A DNA stretch of 64,000 nt, from assembly GCA_022828595.1 (NCBI GenBank), contig JAKGHH010000003.1, positions 16,864,934 to 16,928,933 of the forward strand. Reading direction: 5' to 3'. Of this stretch, positions 35,278 to 49,000 are shown piece by piece. Under the pieces are notes generated by a model. It saw only the letters and a program-made list of their open reading frames with translations. It was not told the origin of the DNA and ran no database searches. Both the position numbers and the translations under genes were made by a program. Each line of letters starts with the position of its first letter. Position 1 is the first letter of the stretch. The stretch comes from Nelumbo lutea. Taxonomy: Eukaryota > Streptophyta > Magnoliopsida > Proteales > Nelumbonaceae.

Positions 35278-35450
35278 TTCATGGGACGAGGGTAATATTG
35301 GGCTTTGAAAAATCTTATAAGTCACATGGGGTTATATGTGCAGAGATCGTAAGAAAGAGAGAGAGAGTGGAGGTTCATGGGACAAGGGTAATATTGGGTT
35401 TTGAAAAAATATTATAAGTCACATGGGTTATCTGTGCAGAGATCGTGAGA
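35278..35450. repeat. 96-bp tandem duplication just upstream of the epimerase locus
   Basis: 'ttcatgggac.agggtaatattggg.tttgaaaaa' through 'gtgcagagatcgt' occurs from 35278 and again from 35374, a 96-bp period. Purine-rich GA runs flank both copies. Confidence 0.7.
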
Positions 35451-37197
35451 GAGCATTAACGTCCGTAGTATTAGACAAAATGTAGTTTAAAAAATTACCT
35501 AAACCATAAATGTAGTTTAAAAAATTTACCCTAAAGTTTAAAGGACCTGTGGGAGAAAGAAGAAGACAGGGAGGAAAATGTCAGCTACGGTTTCGTTGAG
35601 CTCGACGACTTCCCAAATCAGTGGCTTTTCTGCTGCCCTAAAGATCCGGAAGTCATCTCTTTCTCCTCCCAACTCACTCACCTCGACCAAGTATCTTTTC
35701 TTTTCTCCTTTTTCAGTTTCTTCGTTTTGGTTAGGTGGTGTTGGACGTTCAGTGATGTGGAAATTTTGGTGGGATCACTGAAATCCATCTTCTTTGCTTT
35801 TCTTTTTCTCCGATGAAACCCGCTGAAAGAAATTTAAGTGGTTCAGTATTAAACTGTTCCGACTGATTAATGGAAGATATAAGAAAATTCTAATTATCTA
35901 AGTGGCGAACTTTGGAATTGCAAATTTCAAGAATCAATACAAGGTTCTCTCTGTAATAGTGGAAATCTGAATCTTCTGTCGTGGATTTAGGATTTCGGGG
36001 TAAATAAGAAATTAAATGATCCATGCATTCGTCAAATATTGATGGGTGGTTCACAAAAAATTTATATTTTCTTCACCACCCAGTGAATTTTTCGTCGAAT
36101 GGAAATTCGAAGAACACTATGCGAACATAGGAGAGTAGTATCTTGGTGTATAAATGGAAGAATCATGTTTTTGCATATTTTGGTTGTTCAAATTGCACCT
36201 TCTTATTTGTATTTGTGCCACGCTGAACATAATTTATTGACCGTAGCAGGGCTCTAAATATGGACTAAATACTGAGATGTGTTAAATTTTAGTTGATGTC
36301 GCAATTCTTGCATTATAAAGAATACTATCTTGAAAAAAGAAAACTTTTTACTGGGTTTTGATCTGGTTGGTCATTTTCCCAAGTATGAGAAATCCCATAC
36401 AATATCTTGGCAATTAGATTAATTGTGCATCACTGCCCGATTACTCTGTAGTTGGTAGAAGTTCTCCTTTGTAGCTGGTAATTTGATAAAAATGTTACAA
36501 ACACCATTCCATTATGTACATATAGGGTGTTCAAGAACTAAGCGGAGAGTTAATTATATATGATGTTTGTTGTTAGATATATGATCTGTTCCTTAATGTG
36601 TCCAGTGGGCTATGTAGTATAGTGCTGTTACCAGTATATTTATTTCTTTTTTCCCCAATTACAGGAGGAAGTTTCAAACCACAGTGAAGGAAACAGCACG
36701 CATTGATAAGTTCTCAAAGAGTGACATAATTGTTGCTCCATCTATTCTCTCTGATAATTTTGCAAAGTTGGGTGAACAGCTTTTCTGCTGACTTAGCTTT
36801 CAGAGGGGCTGAATGGTAGAACTACTTGAACTTTCAACGAGGATCTGTTTCTTGTTCTATTGCATAAAGTTGACTATTATCCATTTACAATTCATCTATA
36901 TTTTTCCGCTGATGCTTGGGATGTTGCAAAGAATATTTAAATTTTATACTGAATTCCAGAACCTGCTTAAAAGATACATTGTAAGTTGTGTAATCAGTCA
37001 TGCCACCATACTTTTCACAATTTACTACCCTTCTTTAGCATTTGTTTCCTTTAGCCCTTTTAGACTAACTTTTAGGAACCATATGGGGATAAGGCTTTTT
37101 TGAGTTGAATTGAGTTTTAGATGTTTGTCCTTGTTATCAGGTTGCAGAATGAGTTAGCTTTAGATTGCTTTTTCATCAATTATAGAATTCATCAGGG

Positions 37198-40100
37198 TTT
37201 TTTTGATCAATAGCAGAAATCTTTATTGAATTCAATTAAGAATAAGTTACAGAAAAGCGGAGGGAGGTAAACTATCTTAACTCCCTCAAAACAAGGAAAA
37301 GAAAAGGTACAGAATTAGAAATAAGCCCAAAACAAAGAATCCCTATTCACCCCTTGCTTAGCTAGCCCGTCAGTGAAGGAATTTGGCAGTTCTTTTCACC
37401 CAGCTGTACTTTATCTCAACATCCTTTGCCAACCAGTTTAACTTTTTCCTCTCATTGCTGTATTTCCACATTCCTATCTCATCTTCCTTTAACCAATTTA
37501 CCACTACCTCCGAATCACCTTCAATATCAGTGTCCTAATATTCAGTTCTCTTGCCCTTTGAATCTCTTCTAAGGCTGCTAAAATCTCAGCCCTAAGAGAG
37601 TCACCCTCACAAATCGGGGCAGAGAGAAGGGCTAAGGCATTCCCTAGGCAGAACTTGCAATTTCTTAACATCTTCTCAACAAATCATCCACAGTAAAGTT
37701 TGAAAACAGGTCCAGGAATTTCAACCAATGTGCTACCCTTATGTGGATCAACTCTGTTAAGTTCTCAGCATTCCTCTCCTTATCTAATAATAATCTGGAG
37801 TTTCTTTCTTCCCACAAAGACCAACACACAGATGCCCTTATACTCCTCCACATTATCCTTCCTCTTTTTACTGACCAGCTGAAGAAAGATGGAGAGAACA
37901 CACTTTGTACATTCAAAGGAGGGTTCCAACTACACCCAAAAAGGGATAAAGCCCAATCCCAAACAGCTTTTGCAAAATGACAAGACACTAATAAGTGGTA
38001 CCCATTCTCCCCATTTGCTATGCAAAGAATACACTTGTGCGGGGATAAACAAGTCTTGGGTCTTTTTTTTTTTTTTCTGGAGAAGATCACAAGTGTTGAT
38101 TCTTTCCAGGAAAGATTCACAACAAAAACTCCCAACCCGAGGAGGGATAAGGTTTGCACCGTATCTCTTTAATAGGGAATGACATTCCAAGGGAGGTAGG
38201 TCGCTGAGTTAGGTTTTTAGAGAAAGAAGCACAGGAGTAAGAACCTGAAGGGGAGGGGGTCCAAATTCTACAATCTTCCTTTTGGGGGTCCAGAAAAACA
38301 TTTTCAAGCAAAGCCAAAAGGGACAAAGCGTTTTCTAACTCTATATCCCTAACTGCCCTTCTCAAGTTCAAATTCCACCCATAACCAGAGGTTGCACCTG
38401 AGGGGACTAAAAAGGATGAAATGGGCATATTCTTTAGATCAGAGAGACAATACAAAGAGGGGAACTGGATCATCAAAGGAGAATCCCCTACCTAAGTTTG
38501 TTCCCAGAATTTGATAAGGTTGCCTGAGTTCAAGTCATACCTGGTCTACTAGGAGAAAACTGGAAGGTTATGGATAGCTTTCCAAGGAGATGTGCTTGTA
38601 GTCCTTGCCATGATTCCGGTATCCCATCCATTGTCCTCCATCCCATGAATGCTAGCCACTATCTTTGCCCACAATTTATCCCTTTCTAAAGGAAATCTCC
38701 ATAACCACTTCCCCAATAATGCTAAATTCCTTTTCCTGATATTCCCAATCCCCAATCCTCCTTGTTTCTTGCTTCTTGTTACCACCCTATGGTCCCTCCT
38801 TTCCTCTCTTGGCTCCCATAGAAAATCCCTCATCAACTTTTCCAACCTATTAGCTACCTGAGAGGGAATCTTAAACACTAAGAAAAAGTAAATATGTAGA
38901 TTGGTTAGGGTTTCCCTAATCAGTGTGATCCTCCCTCATAAGGAGAGATAGTTCTTCTTCTAGGAAGTGAGCCTTTTCTCAAATCTCTCCACCACTAGGT
39001 CCCAAAAGCTATCCTTCTTGGGGTTGTCTCCTAGGGGTAAGCCCAAGTAACTCATTGGCCAATTTGAGGTTGTGCATCCCATAATATCTGCACACTCCCT
39101 AACTTCCCTTTCCTTCATGTTTACTCCCACTAAACAACTTTTCTCAAAATCCACCTTAAGATTGGACATTTGCTCAAAGAGTTGTATAACCAATTTCAGG
39201 CTCCATATCCAATTCATACTCCCACCTTCACAGAACAATATTGTATCGTCTACAAATTGCAAGTGTGTGAGTGGTATCTCCTCCCTTCCTATTCTCCACC
39301 CCCTAAAAAATTTCTTGAATCAGCTCTATGAATCAGTCTCCCTAAAACATCTGCTATCAATATGAACAAGAAGGGAGAAAGTGGATCTCCTTGTCTTATC
39401 CCTCTGAATGCTGGGAAAAAATCCACCACCATCACATTTACCTATACTGAGTAATGACAACTCCTCAAACATCCCCTTACCCATTTACACCATCTATCCC
39501 CAAAACCAAAGTTACTCATCACTTACATCAAGAAAGACCAATCCACCAAGTCATAAGCCTTTTCTAGATCCAGTTTACAAACCACTCCTTTTTTCTTTCA
39601 TTTATTAAAGGCCTCTACACTCTCATTTGCAATTAGGATTTGGTTTGAAATATGTCTTTCCTTCACAAAGGCTCCTTGGTTAGGTTCAACTACACTAGGG
39701 AGAACTAGCTTAATCCTGAGATAAAACACTTTGCAATTATTTTGTATAGACTATTGACAAAGCTGATTGGTCTGAAGTCGTTTGGATGTATGGCATCTCT
39801 CTTCTTTGGTACCAAAGCAGTGAAGGTGGAATTCAGTCTTGGGTTAATTACCCCCCTCTATGGAACTCTTGTAATACTAATATCAAATCCTTCTCCAAGA
39901 TTTCCCAACAGTCATGATAGAATGCCATTGTGAACCCATCTGGACCAGAAGCCTTTCTTTTATCCATTGAAAACACTGCCTCCTTTATTTCCTCAACTTC
40001 AAACTTTCTTTCTAACCACTCCATGCGATCTGACCCCAAATCTGGCCACTCCAATCCCTCTAACCACACCCTCTTATTTGGAGGCCTTCTAAATATAGAT

Positions 40101-41960
40101 TTGAAATGGTCTATAAAGGCCCTTGCTATTTCTGTCGGATGTGAAATAGTTGATCCCTCAACTTCTAACTTGGATATAAAATTCTTCCTTCTTCTCCCAT
40201 TTGCCACAGTGCGGAAGAACCTAGTATTGCCATCCCCCTCCTTTAACCATTTGCAACAGGATTTTTGCCTCCAACTAATTTCCTCCTTGTGCAAGTGATC
40301 CTCCAATTGTTTCCTCAAGACCCATCTTCGCTCCTTGTCCCCTTCTCCAAAAGAACCTCTCTCTCTTCCTTTAGGTCCAACTCCTCAATCTTCTCAACTA
40401 AGATTTGTTTTCTTTCTTCTAGTCTACCAAACTCCAATAGGCTCCACTCTTTAATCCTAAGTTTCAAGTAATAGAGTTTCTTATGAAATTTCATTCCTTC
40501 CCAATTCACTAGGGGGCTACATTGCTCCCACCATTCTTTGACCTTCTTGATAAAGCCCAGATGAGTTAGCCACATGTTCTCAAATCTGAAGGGAGTAGGC
40601 CCATCACTCCTTAAAACTTCCTTACAAATCATTATGGGCCAATTATTGGAAGTAAGTCTAGGGAGTGTTCTGGAGTTAATATTCCCCCAATGTTCTTCCC
40701 AATCAGTCAAGAAGAGGGGGATCTCTTTAAGCTCCAAAGCTTCCACAAATTGATTAAATTTTCTCATGATTGTGGTCACCCTTTGCCTAGGGTTGTTGGT
40801 TTCTTCTGAGAACCTCACCGTATTAAAATCCCCTCCCACACACCATGGTCCTTCCCATAAGCCTATGATATCTCCCAGTTCTTCTCACATCTTATTTCTC
40901 TTCCTATAATCATTGGGTTCATATACATTGTTTAGCACCCATTCAAACCCATCCTCCACCTGCCTAAATTTCAGAGAGACTGAATAGTTGCCTACTAATT
41001 CCTCAACCTCCTCCAGTACATCTTCTTTCCACAAGGTCACTATCCCTTCAGAAGGCCCCCAAGAAGGAGCAACCACCCAATTAAGCCCCCTATCTCTTCA
41101 AACACTTCTTACCCATCTCCTATCAAATTCCATTCGTTTGGACTCCTGAATACCACTTCTTACCCAGAGAGACTGAATACCACATCTGGATTGGCCTTCC
41201 TTCTTTAATTGTTGCTCTTTTTTCTTGCACTCCCCAGTCCCTTGACATTCCAACTTAATAATTTCATTTCAAACTCTTCGTATGACCCGTTCCTTCATTT
41301 AGAAACTACTTGATCCCCTTCCTCCTTTCCCCTTTCATAACAAAGCTCTTGTCAACCCTCTACATCTCTCTTCAGCCTCTCAACTTCGCTTAACTTTTTT
41401 TTCTTGATCTTACTTTCCTCCTTCCTTTTTTTGTAAGAAAACTTTAAGGTCATTCGGATTCTGCAATTTACATCCCAACTTACCCACAAATTCTGCTATG
41501 GAGTCATCTGAACTGGGATTACCTTGCTCTCTCCCCCTGCTCACCTCTTTATTTTTCCCCCTGCCTCCTTACCACTTCCTTCTCTTGCCCCATGTGCATC
41601 CTCTCTTTGTAAATGATTTTTGTTTTCATATTCCCCCATTATTTTGTCAATAATCTCCCAGATTTTTTTATTTTATTTTATTTTATTTTATTTCTGTCCC
41701 TCTCCCCCTCTGCATCCCTCCTACCTACCTCCCCCTGCAGAATCCTTGTGCATTCAATTTTAGTGGCTGCAATGTCATGGGCTTCCGACTCTTGGAAGGG
41801 AAGTGAATCTGGAACAAGAGACATTAAACACTCATCAGTATCAAAACCAGAAATGACAAGGTTACCTGGGAGCGGCTGAGGATTGGAAGAAAAGGACGAG
41901 GATGGTCCTTCAGCTGTCTTTCCCTGTTTTTTAGATGCTGACAAATTGTATGGGAAATCA
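37198..41960 (-). mobile_element. L1-type LINE in epimerase intron 2, antisense
   Basis: The 3' end is at 37204, where the minus strand reads AATAAAGATTTCTGCT and ends in an A7 run. Going toward the 5' end on the minus strand: a degraded RNase H (about 37320-37600, ending SWVKRTAKFL), the zinc-binding RVT region (38159-37665, KCILCIANGENGYHLLVSC), RT (39262-38549, with FVDDTILFCEGG, SYLGLPLGDNP and RNLALLGKWLWRF), the linker (40318-39848) with SCCKWLKEGDGNTRFF, and the endonuclease (41076-40315) with GDFNTVRFSEE. The 5' end is uncertain; 41944-41678 may be ORF1 remnant. Stops and frame changes occur between all blocks. Confidence 0.85.
41663..41692. repeat. (ATTTT)n microsatellite
   Basis: About five consecutive ATTTT units, an A-rich run on the minus strand at the LINE 5' region. 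Confidence 0.8.
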
Positions 41961-42497
41961 TTTCATGTATTTCATTTGTTCTTTGATCAAATAATTAGGA
42001 TACTCTCACATTTTCTGTTGTATGATCTTTACAGCTCCCCTTCTATACTAGAAGCTTCTTAAGAAAAGAGAGGTTGCCCATGGGTGGTAATTTTTTTTTC
42101 TCATTTTAACCTAGGTGAAAGCAGTGGAGTTGGCAGGATGTGATTGGATTCATGTTGATGTAATGGATGGTCGTTTTGTGCCAAATATCACTATTGGACC
42201 TCTTGTAGTTGATGCATTGCGTCCAGTGACAGATCTTCCATTGGATGTTCATTTGGTAATTTTTTTTGGTTCCTTAACTATTTGGTGCATGGAGTAAATC
42301 TAATTTTTTTAATGTGTTGTGTGGGTAAGTCATCTTTATTGGTGGAGATTGATAAATGCTAATATGAAAGAAAATTCTTGTAGATGATTGTGGAACCAGA
42401 GCAGCGGATACCAGATTTTATCAAGGCTGGTGCAGACATTGTCAGTGTTCACTGTGAACAATCTTCTACCATTCATTTGCATCGGACACTTAATCAA

Positions 42498-43292
42498 GTA
42501 AGAGTGTAAGACTAATCTCTGAAATTCGTGATCAAATGGAAATGAATAGGTACCACATCGTTTGCACTAGGAAGATGAGAGCAAATTTCTATTTTCCTTC
42601 TTTTTTGGATAAAATAAAATAAAGTAGTATTTATCTAATTGGAAGATGAATTTTTCTTCCCTTCATGCCATAGCGTGCAGACTTCTCTCCTTTGAATTGA
42701 ACCATGTTTATTTGGTTATTGGGCCAACATTTAGGTGCTTTAGAGCACAAAAGTGACACAAATAGGACGATCATATTATTTATAACCTTGAGCATATAAG
42801 AATATTTTCAGGTTCTTAAACTGATTTTTGTTTTTATAAATATCAAATCTAATCCTATGGATAGTGACTTAATATAGCATTGTTGACATGTTATTTTATG
42901 CCATTAGCTGTTCAATGATCAGGTTAATCATATGATATGTTTTACTAATGCCATTATTCTTCATGAATCTCTTATTACTTGATGCTGTAAAGATCTTTAG
43001 TGTTTTAAGATGTTGCATGGATCTCATGTGGGTATCTTTATGTTTCTTAACTAATATTGATGACAGTGACATGGCAAATTTTAACTATGTTTCCTAGTCA
43101 GATGTTTCCATCTGGTTGGTCTATTCCTATTTCCTAATGGAACAATGATGCAAGTGTTCCAAGTGATTTTGAACCCGTGACCTTCTTCTCAGCCATAGAA
43201 ACTCTATATGACTTGGACTATTTGCAGAAGAGTGTTAATAACTTTTGTTTCTTAGTGTGTTACATTATCCTTGACAACCTCTTATTATTTAG
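42498..43292. other. epimerase intron 4
   Basis: Normal T-rich intron between the GTAAGAG donor and TTATTTAG acceptor. No repeat was recognised. Confidence 0.6.
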
Positions 43293-43749
43293 GTTAAAAG
43301 TTTGGGAGCTAAAGCCGGAGTAGTTCTAAATCCAGCTACCTCACTATCTGCCATAGAATATGTACTTGATGGTAAGATTTCTTTCTTTAGCACCTTCAAT
43401 AACCCTTCAATGATTTTAAGTATTATTGTTGACTCATAATGTAATCTTGTTACAATTTATTTCATAAACTTGTGATGGTTGATTTTTGCCAAAACAGTGG
43501 AAAACACACTCATATAGAGTTTTTGAAATGGCAATAAAAGATTTAGTAAGATAGCATGAAATATTTCTTGAGAGAACTGCACCAGTGGGGCAATGAAATG
43601 CTAATGGGAAAAGTAGAAGCAAGACAATACAGAAATTTGGAAGCCCATGGGAGAAAGGAGTTAAAAAAGATGTTGGATACAGGACTAACTCATAATGATA
43701 TTGGTAGATTCATTGTTGAATCTATTAAATGATGAAGTATGAGGGGGGA

Positions 43750-44285
43750 GATAGTGAAATCATTATCATCATCTAAGCCCTATCCCAAGTTCCCAACTAT
43801 ATGGGGTCATCTACATGAATCCCGTTTCACCATTCCATTCTCTTTTACGCCATATCCATTGTTAAATTATGAGCACTTAAACCATTTCTTACTACTTCCA
43901 CCCATGTCCTTTTTGTTCTTCTAACCCCTTCAATTTTCAACAGATTATTTCTTCTTACAGGTGCTGTAGATGGCCTTCTATGCACATGATCAAACCACCT
44001 TAGTCTATTTATTTATTTTTTATTTTTTTGATAATTGACCATCTTAGTCTACTTTCATAACAGAATGATTTCTTTTCTAACCCTATCCCTTCTAGTTTTT
44101 TCATTCATCCATCTCAGCATACACACTTCTGCCACACTCATTTTTCGGACTTGTAGTTTCTTGATTGCCCAACACTCTGATCCATACAGCATTGCTGCTC
44201 TTACAACTGTTTTATAGAATTTTCCTTTTAATTTGAGTGGTATTCACCTATCATATAAGACTCCAGATGCACCTCTGAGATGATG
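43750..44285 (-). mobile_element. RTE-type LINE 3' fragment in epimerase intron 5
   Basis: 'atcattatcatcatctaagccctatccc' at the left is the inverted (GAT)n tail. It is followed by 'atatggggtcatctacatgaatcccgtttcaccattc', the RTE 3' terminus. The rest, to about 44285, continues the same family and includes a 35-bp later insertion. Confidence 0.6.
44008..44042 (-). mobile_element. 35-bp micro-insertion with 9-bp TSD
   Basis: A T-rich insert ending 'tttttttgataattgaccat' is flanked by exact CTTAGTCTA copies (43999-44007 and 44043-44051). The insert resembles the extreme 3' end of the LINE at 37204 ('tttttttgatcaatagc'). Confidence 0.55.
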
Positions 44286-44760
44286 GTGAAATAGTTAGGA
44301 CTTTTGCTTCTAATGGTTTTTTATATTATAAAAAAGAAAATTCTCAATGGATAGCCTGATGTAATGATGTTCTGAATAGATGGTTATTTGAGGTTTGTTA
44401 AGCCAATAGACATGAAATTGACCAATTTTTTTCTTTGAACATGGACAGTGGTTGATCATGTCAATAAATCCTGGATTTGGTGGGCAGAGCTTTATTGAAA
44501 GTCAAGTCAAGAAAATATCTGACTTGAGGAGATTGTGTGCTGAGAGGGGTAAGTAACAAGGAAGATGAGTTTCTCCTTCGGTGAACTTATTGACAGAATG
44601 ACATTTTAGCACTTTTTACCTTTTCAGGGTGTGAAACCCATGGATCGAAGTTGACGGTGGAGTTGGTCCCACAAATGCCTTTAAGGTGATCCATCTATTA
44701 AAAACTCTGTGGTCTCTAGTGTGGTTTTTCTTTAGTGGAAGATATTGCCCTGAATAGAAC

Positions 44761-45024
44761 TGTTGGAATGATGTTAGAATAACTTAGTTGCAGTTGTTAG
44801 GGCCTGTTTGTCTAATTAAAGTGTTTTTTTTTTATTTCGTTTTTTATTTATGTTATGTCTGTTATTGTACTCAGGGGCACAAGGGTCTTTTCCCTTGTTA
44901 TTTCTGTCGCCCTATATATATTAAATAAACACTGGCGCCGCCAGTACTGTTGCATTGCAAACTCTCTCTTTTCTCTTCTCTTCTCTCCTCTTCCACCTAT
45001 CTCTGGCCGGCTACACTGCCAAGA
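44761..45024 (+). repeat. 5' LTR of the intron-7 Copia
   Basis: It starts TGTTGGAATGATG and ends CTGCCAAGA. Taking CCAAGA as the terminus gives a perfect flanking duplication. It contains TATATATATTAAATAAAC, a plausible TATA region, at about 44913. Confidence 0.9.
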
Positions 45025-45179
45025 TGGTATCAGAGCAGGAATACTAATTAAAAGAGAGCAGACCGATCAACCCTACTGTCAAGAGAAGATCGATCAACCC
45101 TACTGATTAGTGGAGCATTGCTTTGTGGAGTAAGGAGGGGTCCTAAATCCGGTGTGTGGGACTGAGTAACAGCTTGACC

Positions 45180-46032
45180 ATGTCGACTGAGAATTCTGCT
45201 ACTTCAGAAATCTCAGGGAGCCACAATGGAGTGAGTGGGGGAATGGATATGAGCTTTCCCATGGCTGTCATTCCCTTTGATGGTCTGAATTACCTTGAGT
45301 GGTCTAGGGGGATAAAACTCTACATCACTGCTAGGGGGTGAATAGGATACATCAATGGGAGAGTAAAGGAACCGAAGTATGGAAGTGCTGAGCATGATAG
45401 GTGGGACCAAGTCTTGGCTCTTGGTTTCAATGCTGCCACAAGTAAGGAAGACCTTTATGTGGGCTGAAACTGCCTGTGAGATATGAGAACAAGCGAAGTC
45501 CACTTATTCAGAACAGAGACACTATGCCAAGATATATCAACTACAAGCAAAATCTTCTACTTGCAAGCAGGGGGAGAGGAGTCTCTCGATGTATTATTCT
45601 GATTTGACATCAATATGGAAAGAATTTGATCACTATCAGAATGTGAATTGGAAGTGTGATGAAGATGCAAAAGCCTATAAGTCACTTGTATCACAGCAAC
45701 GTGTGTTTGCCTTTCTCCTAGGGCTGAATCAGTCATATGAGTCCATCAGGGTACAGATCTTGGGTAGTAAAGACTTGCCATCAGTCCAGGAGGTGTATGC
45801 CTTGGTGCAGTTAGAAGAAAGCATAAGAAGTGTGATGAATGGTGTAGAAGGGGAGTCAGTTGCCCTAGCAGTCCGGGGAAATTCAGATACAAATGTCGGA
45901 GGTGGTTTTAAAAGGGGTGACACTCAGAAAAAAACAGAAGATAAAAGCAAGCTTTGGTGCACTCACTGCCAGAAGACACGACACACTAAAAATACATGCT
46001 GGGATCTCCATGGAAAACCTAAATGGGCATAG
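45180..46032 (+). pseudogene. copia gag with intact CCHC knuckle, broken by stops
   Basis: The first piece (45180-45341) has FDGLNYLEWSRGIKLYI, the usual N-terminal gag domain, and then a TGA. The frame changes before 45589. The second piece (45589-46032) has SDLTSIWKEFDHY, VFAFLLGLNQSYESIRVQIL and a complete zinc knuckle CTHCQKTRHTKNTC (C-x2-C-x4-H-x4-C), and ends in TAG. Confidence 0.85.
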
Positions 46033-46035
46033 GAT

Positions 46036-49000
46036 TTGGGTAAGAAGTCAGCACCGGATCAGGGCAAGAAACCAGGCCAGCAGAATCAAAGAAGGTATAA
46101 CTCAGCTAATCTGGCATCGACAGAGACTAGTCCTTTCGTAACTCAGGAGAGACATCCCGGTTTTGACCCTAAGGAAGATATTATCAATTCCTTCCGTGAA
46201 CATTTGGAATTGTATGGTAGGACTCTCCGCCAAGTGGATTCTGGGCCTACTCCTTCTACCTCATTTGCATCTACATCAGGTGATGCCACAGCCTTCCATG
46301 TGTCATCTCATACTACTGATTCACCTTGGATTATTGACTCCGGAGCCTCAAATCACATGACCGGTAAGTCAAATTTGTTCCAGACATATAACCTTCTCTC
46401 TGGGAGAGATAAGGTAAGACTGGCTGATGGTTCCTTTTCTACCATAGCTGGCCGAGGCACCATATCTCTCCCACTTGGCCTTACTCTACCAAATGTCCTG
46501 CATGTTCCAAAATTACCTATTAATTTGTTGTCCATTAGTAGTATTACTCACTCTTTGAACTGCTCAGTCACCTTTTTTTCGTCTTCATGTGTGTTTCAGG
46601 ATTTGACCTCGGGGAAGACGATTGGTAGAGGAAGCATGGTGGATGGTCTCTACGTGTTGGAGAATAATGCTGGTATAGTGGCGACTGAGTCCACAAGTTC
46701 AGCGAGTGAGAGTCAGGCCTATTTATGGCATAGTCATTTAGGTCATCTTTCTTTTGAGTCGTTAAAAGTTATGTTTCCAAAGATTTTTGAGTCATTGTCA
46801 GTGAGTCAATTACAGTGTCAAACTTGTCAGTTGAGTAAGCATTGTAGAAGCTCTTTACCTTTAAGAAATAAAAGATCTGAATTTCCATTTCATATTGTTT
46901 ATTCTGATGTTTGGGGCCCTGCTACTCTACCTACTGCGGCTGGCTATAAGTATTTTGTTATGTTGATTGATGATTATTCTCGATACACTTGGGTTTATCC
47001 TATGCAATCTCGAGATGAAGTGCCACAAATTGTGAAAGATTTCCAACGCATGGTGTTCACTCAGTTCCAAACGGAAATTCATATTTTCCAGTCGGACAAT
47101 GCAAAGGAATATTTCCATAGTGACCTCACGAAGTTCTTTGCTTCGAGTGGGTCACTTCAGCGAAACTCTTGTGCCAGGACACCCCAACAAAATGGTGTGG
47201 CTGAACGAAAAAATCGTCATCTACTCGAAGTTGCTCGTGGCTTGTTGATTCATATGAATGTGCCGAAACAGTTCTGGATGGATGCAGTATTGTGTGCGAC
47301 ATATATCATCAATCGCATGCCCTCTTGGCTACTAGAGTATAAGGCCCCACATCAGCTCCTGTTCCCTACAGCCCCGCTGTCCACCATTCCGATGCGTGTC
47401 TTTGGGTGTTGTTGTTTTGTCCACAACCTATCACCTACTCGTGGTAAACTTGACCCTCGGGCTATTCCTTGTGTTTTTCTTGGTTACCCCTCATCTCAAA
47501 AGGGGTATCGTTGCTATGATCCCATTGCCCGTAAGTACTATGTTTCCATTGATGTCTCATTCTTTGAGAGTCAACCGTTCTTCTCGGTTTCTCCTCAGGG
47601 GGAGAGTAGGATTGAGGAGAAATAGGCGACGACTCAGATTCAACTACCTCCTTTACCCGATCCTCCTCCGTTCCGGGTTTTCCATCGTCGTCATAAGAGC
47701 TAGCAGAGTTCAAGAGCCGTGGAGCCGGACACTATGCAACCAACATCATCGGATTCACCCGAGGCAAATCCGTCTCATTAGCTAGGTACACTTGCTCCCA
47801 TTGCTCCTTTAAATGTTGATTCACATGTCCCCAATGATCTTAATATTCCTATTGCTAAGAGAAAGGGTGTTAGATCTTGTACCACTAATCATCCTATCTC
47901 TAACTTTGTGTCCTATGAGCATGTTTCACCCTCGTACCGTGCCTTCCTCTCCTCTGTGGACAGTGTTCCCATCCTAAGACCGTGGCAGGAGCTTTGTCAA
48001 AACCTGAATGAACAGATGCAATGCAGGAAGAAATTGATGCCTTACATAAAAATGGTACGTGGGAGTTGGTAGATCTTCCTGGGGGGAAGGAACCAGTGGG
48101 GTGCAAGTGGGTGTTCACAGTGAAACACAAAGCTGATGGAACTATTGAAAGGTACAAGGCTAGACTGGTAGCAAGAGGCTTCACACAGGTATATGGAGTG
48201 GACTATGCAGAGACTTTTGCCCCTGTATTGAAGATGAACTCCATCCGGATTCTCCTTTCCTTGGCAGCAAATCTTGACTGGGATCTTCACCAATTGGACA
48301 TCAAGAATGCCTTCTTGAATGGTGACTTGGAAGAGGAGGTGTACATGACCCAACCCCTAGGGTTCTGTGCCAGAGGCAGTGAACAATAGGTGTGCAGGTT
48401 GAAAAAGTCCCTATATGGATTGAAACAATCACCTCGGGCTTGGTTTAGTAAGTTCCATGTAGCAGTCCAACAAATGGGATTCAAACAATGCCAATCAGAT
48501 CATACCTTGTTTGTAAAAAGAGGTGAAGGTAAAATTGCAGCTCTTATTGTGTATGTGGATGACATAGTGATCACAGGAGATTGGGAGGCTGAAATCCAGA
48601 GACTAAAAAAATTCTTAGCCACTAAATTTGAGGTGAAGGATCTAGGCTCCTTACGATACTTCCTTGGAATTGAAGTTGCCTGCTCTCACAAGGGCATCTT
48701 TATTTCCCAACGGAAGTATGTACTAGATCTACTAGAAGATACAGGCAAGTTGGGGGTAAAACCATCTGATTCACCTATTGAACCTAATCACCATCCGGGA
48801 GACGTCAGGGAGAGTTTTTGAAAGACGTAAAGATGTTCCAGAGACTTGTGGGGAGATTTCTGTATTTGTCTATGACCAGGCCTGATATTGCCTATGCAGT
48901 GGGTGTCCTTAGTCAATTCATGCACAGCCCGATGACAACTCACTTTGAAGCTGCAGAGAGGATCTTGAGATATCTCAAGAAGTTTCCTGGGGCTGGTTTG

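Noticed and set aside
46163..46360. Small frames overlapping the Copia pol
   Set aside because: They are shadows of the pol frame and contain no independent domain.
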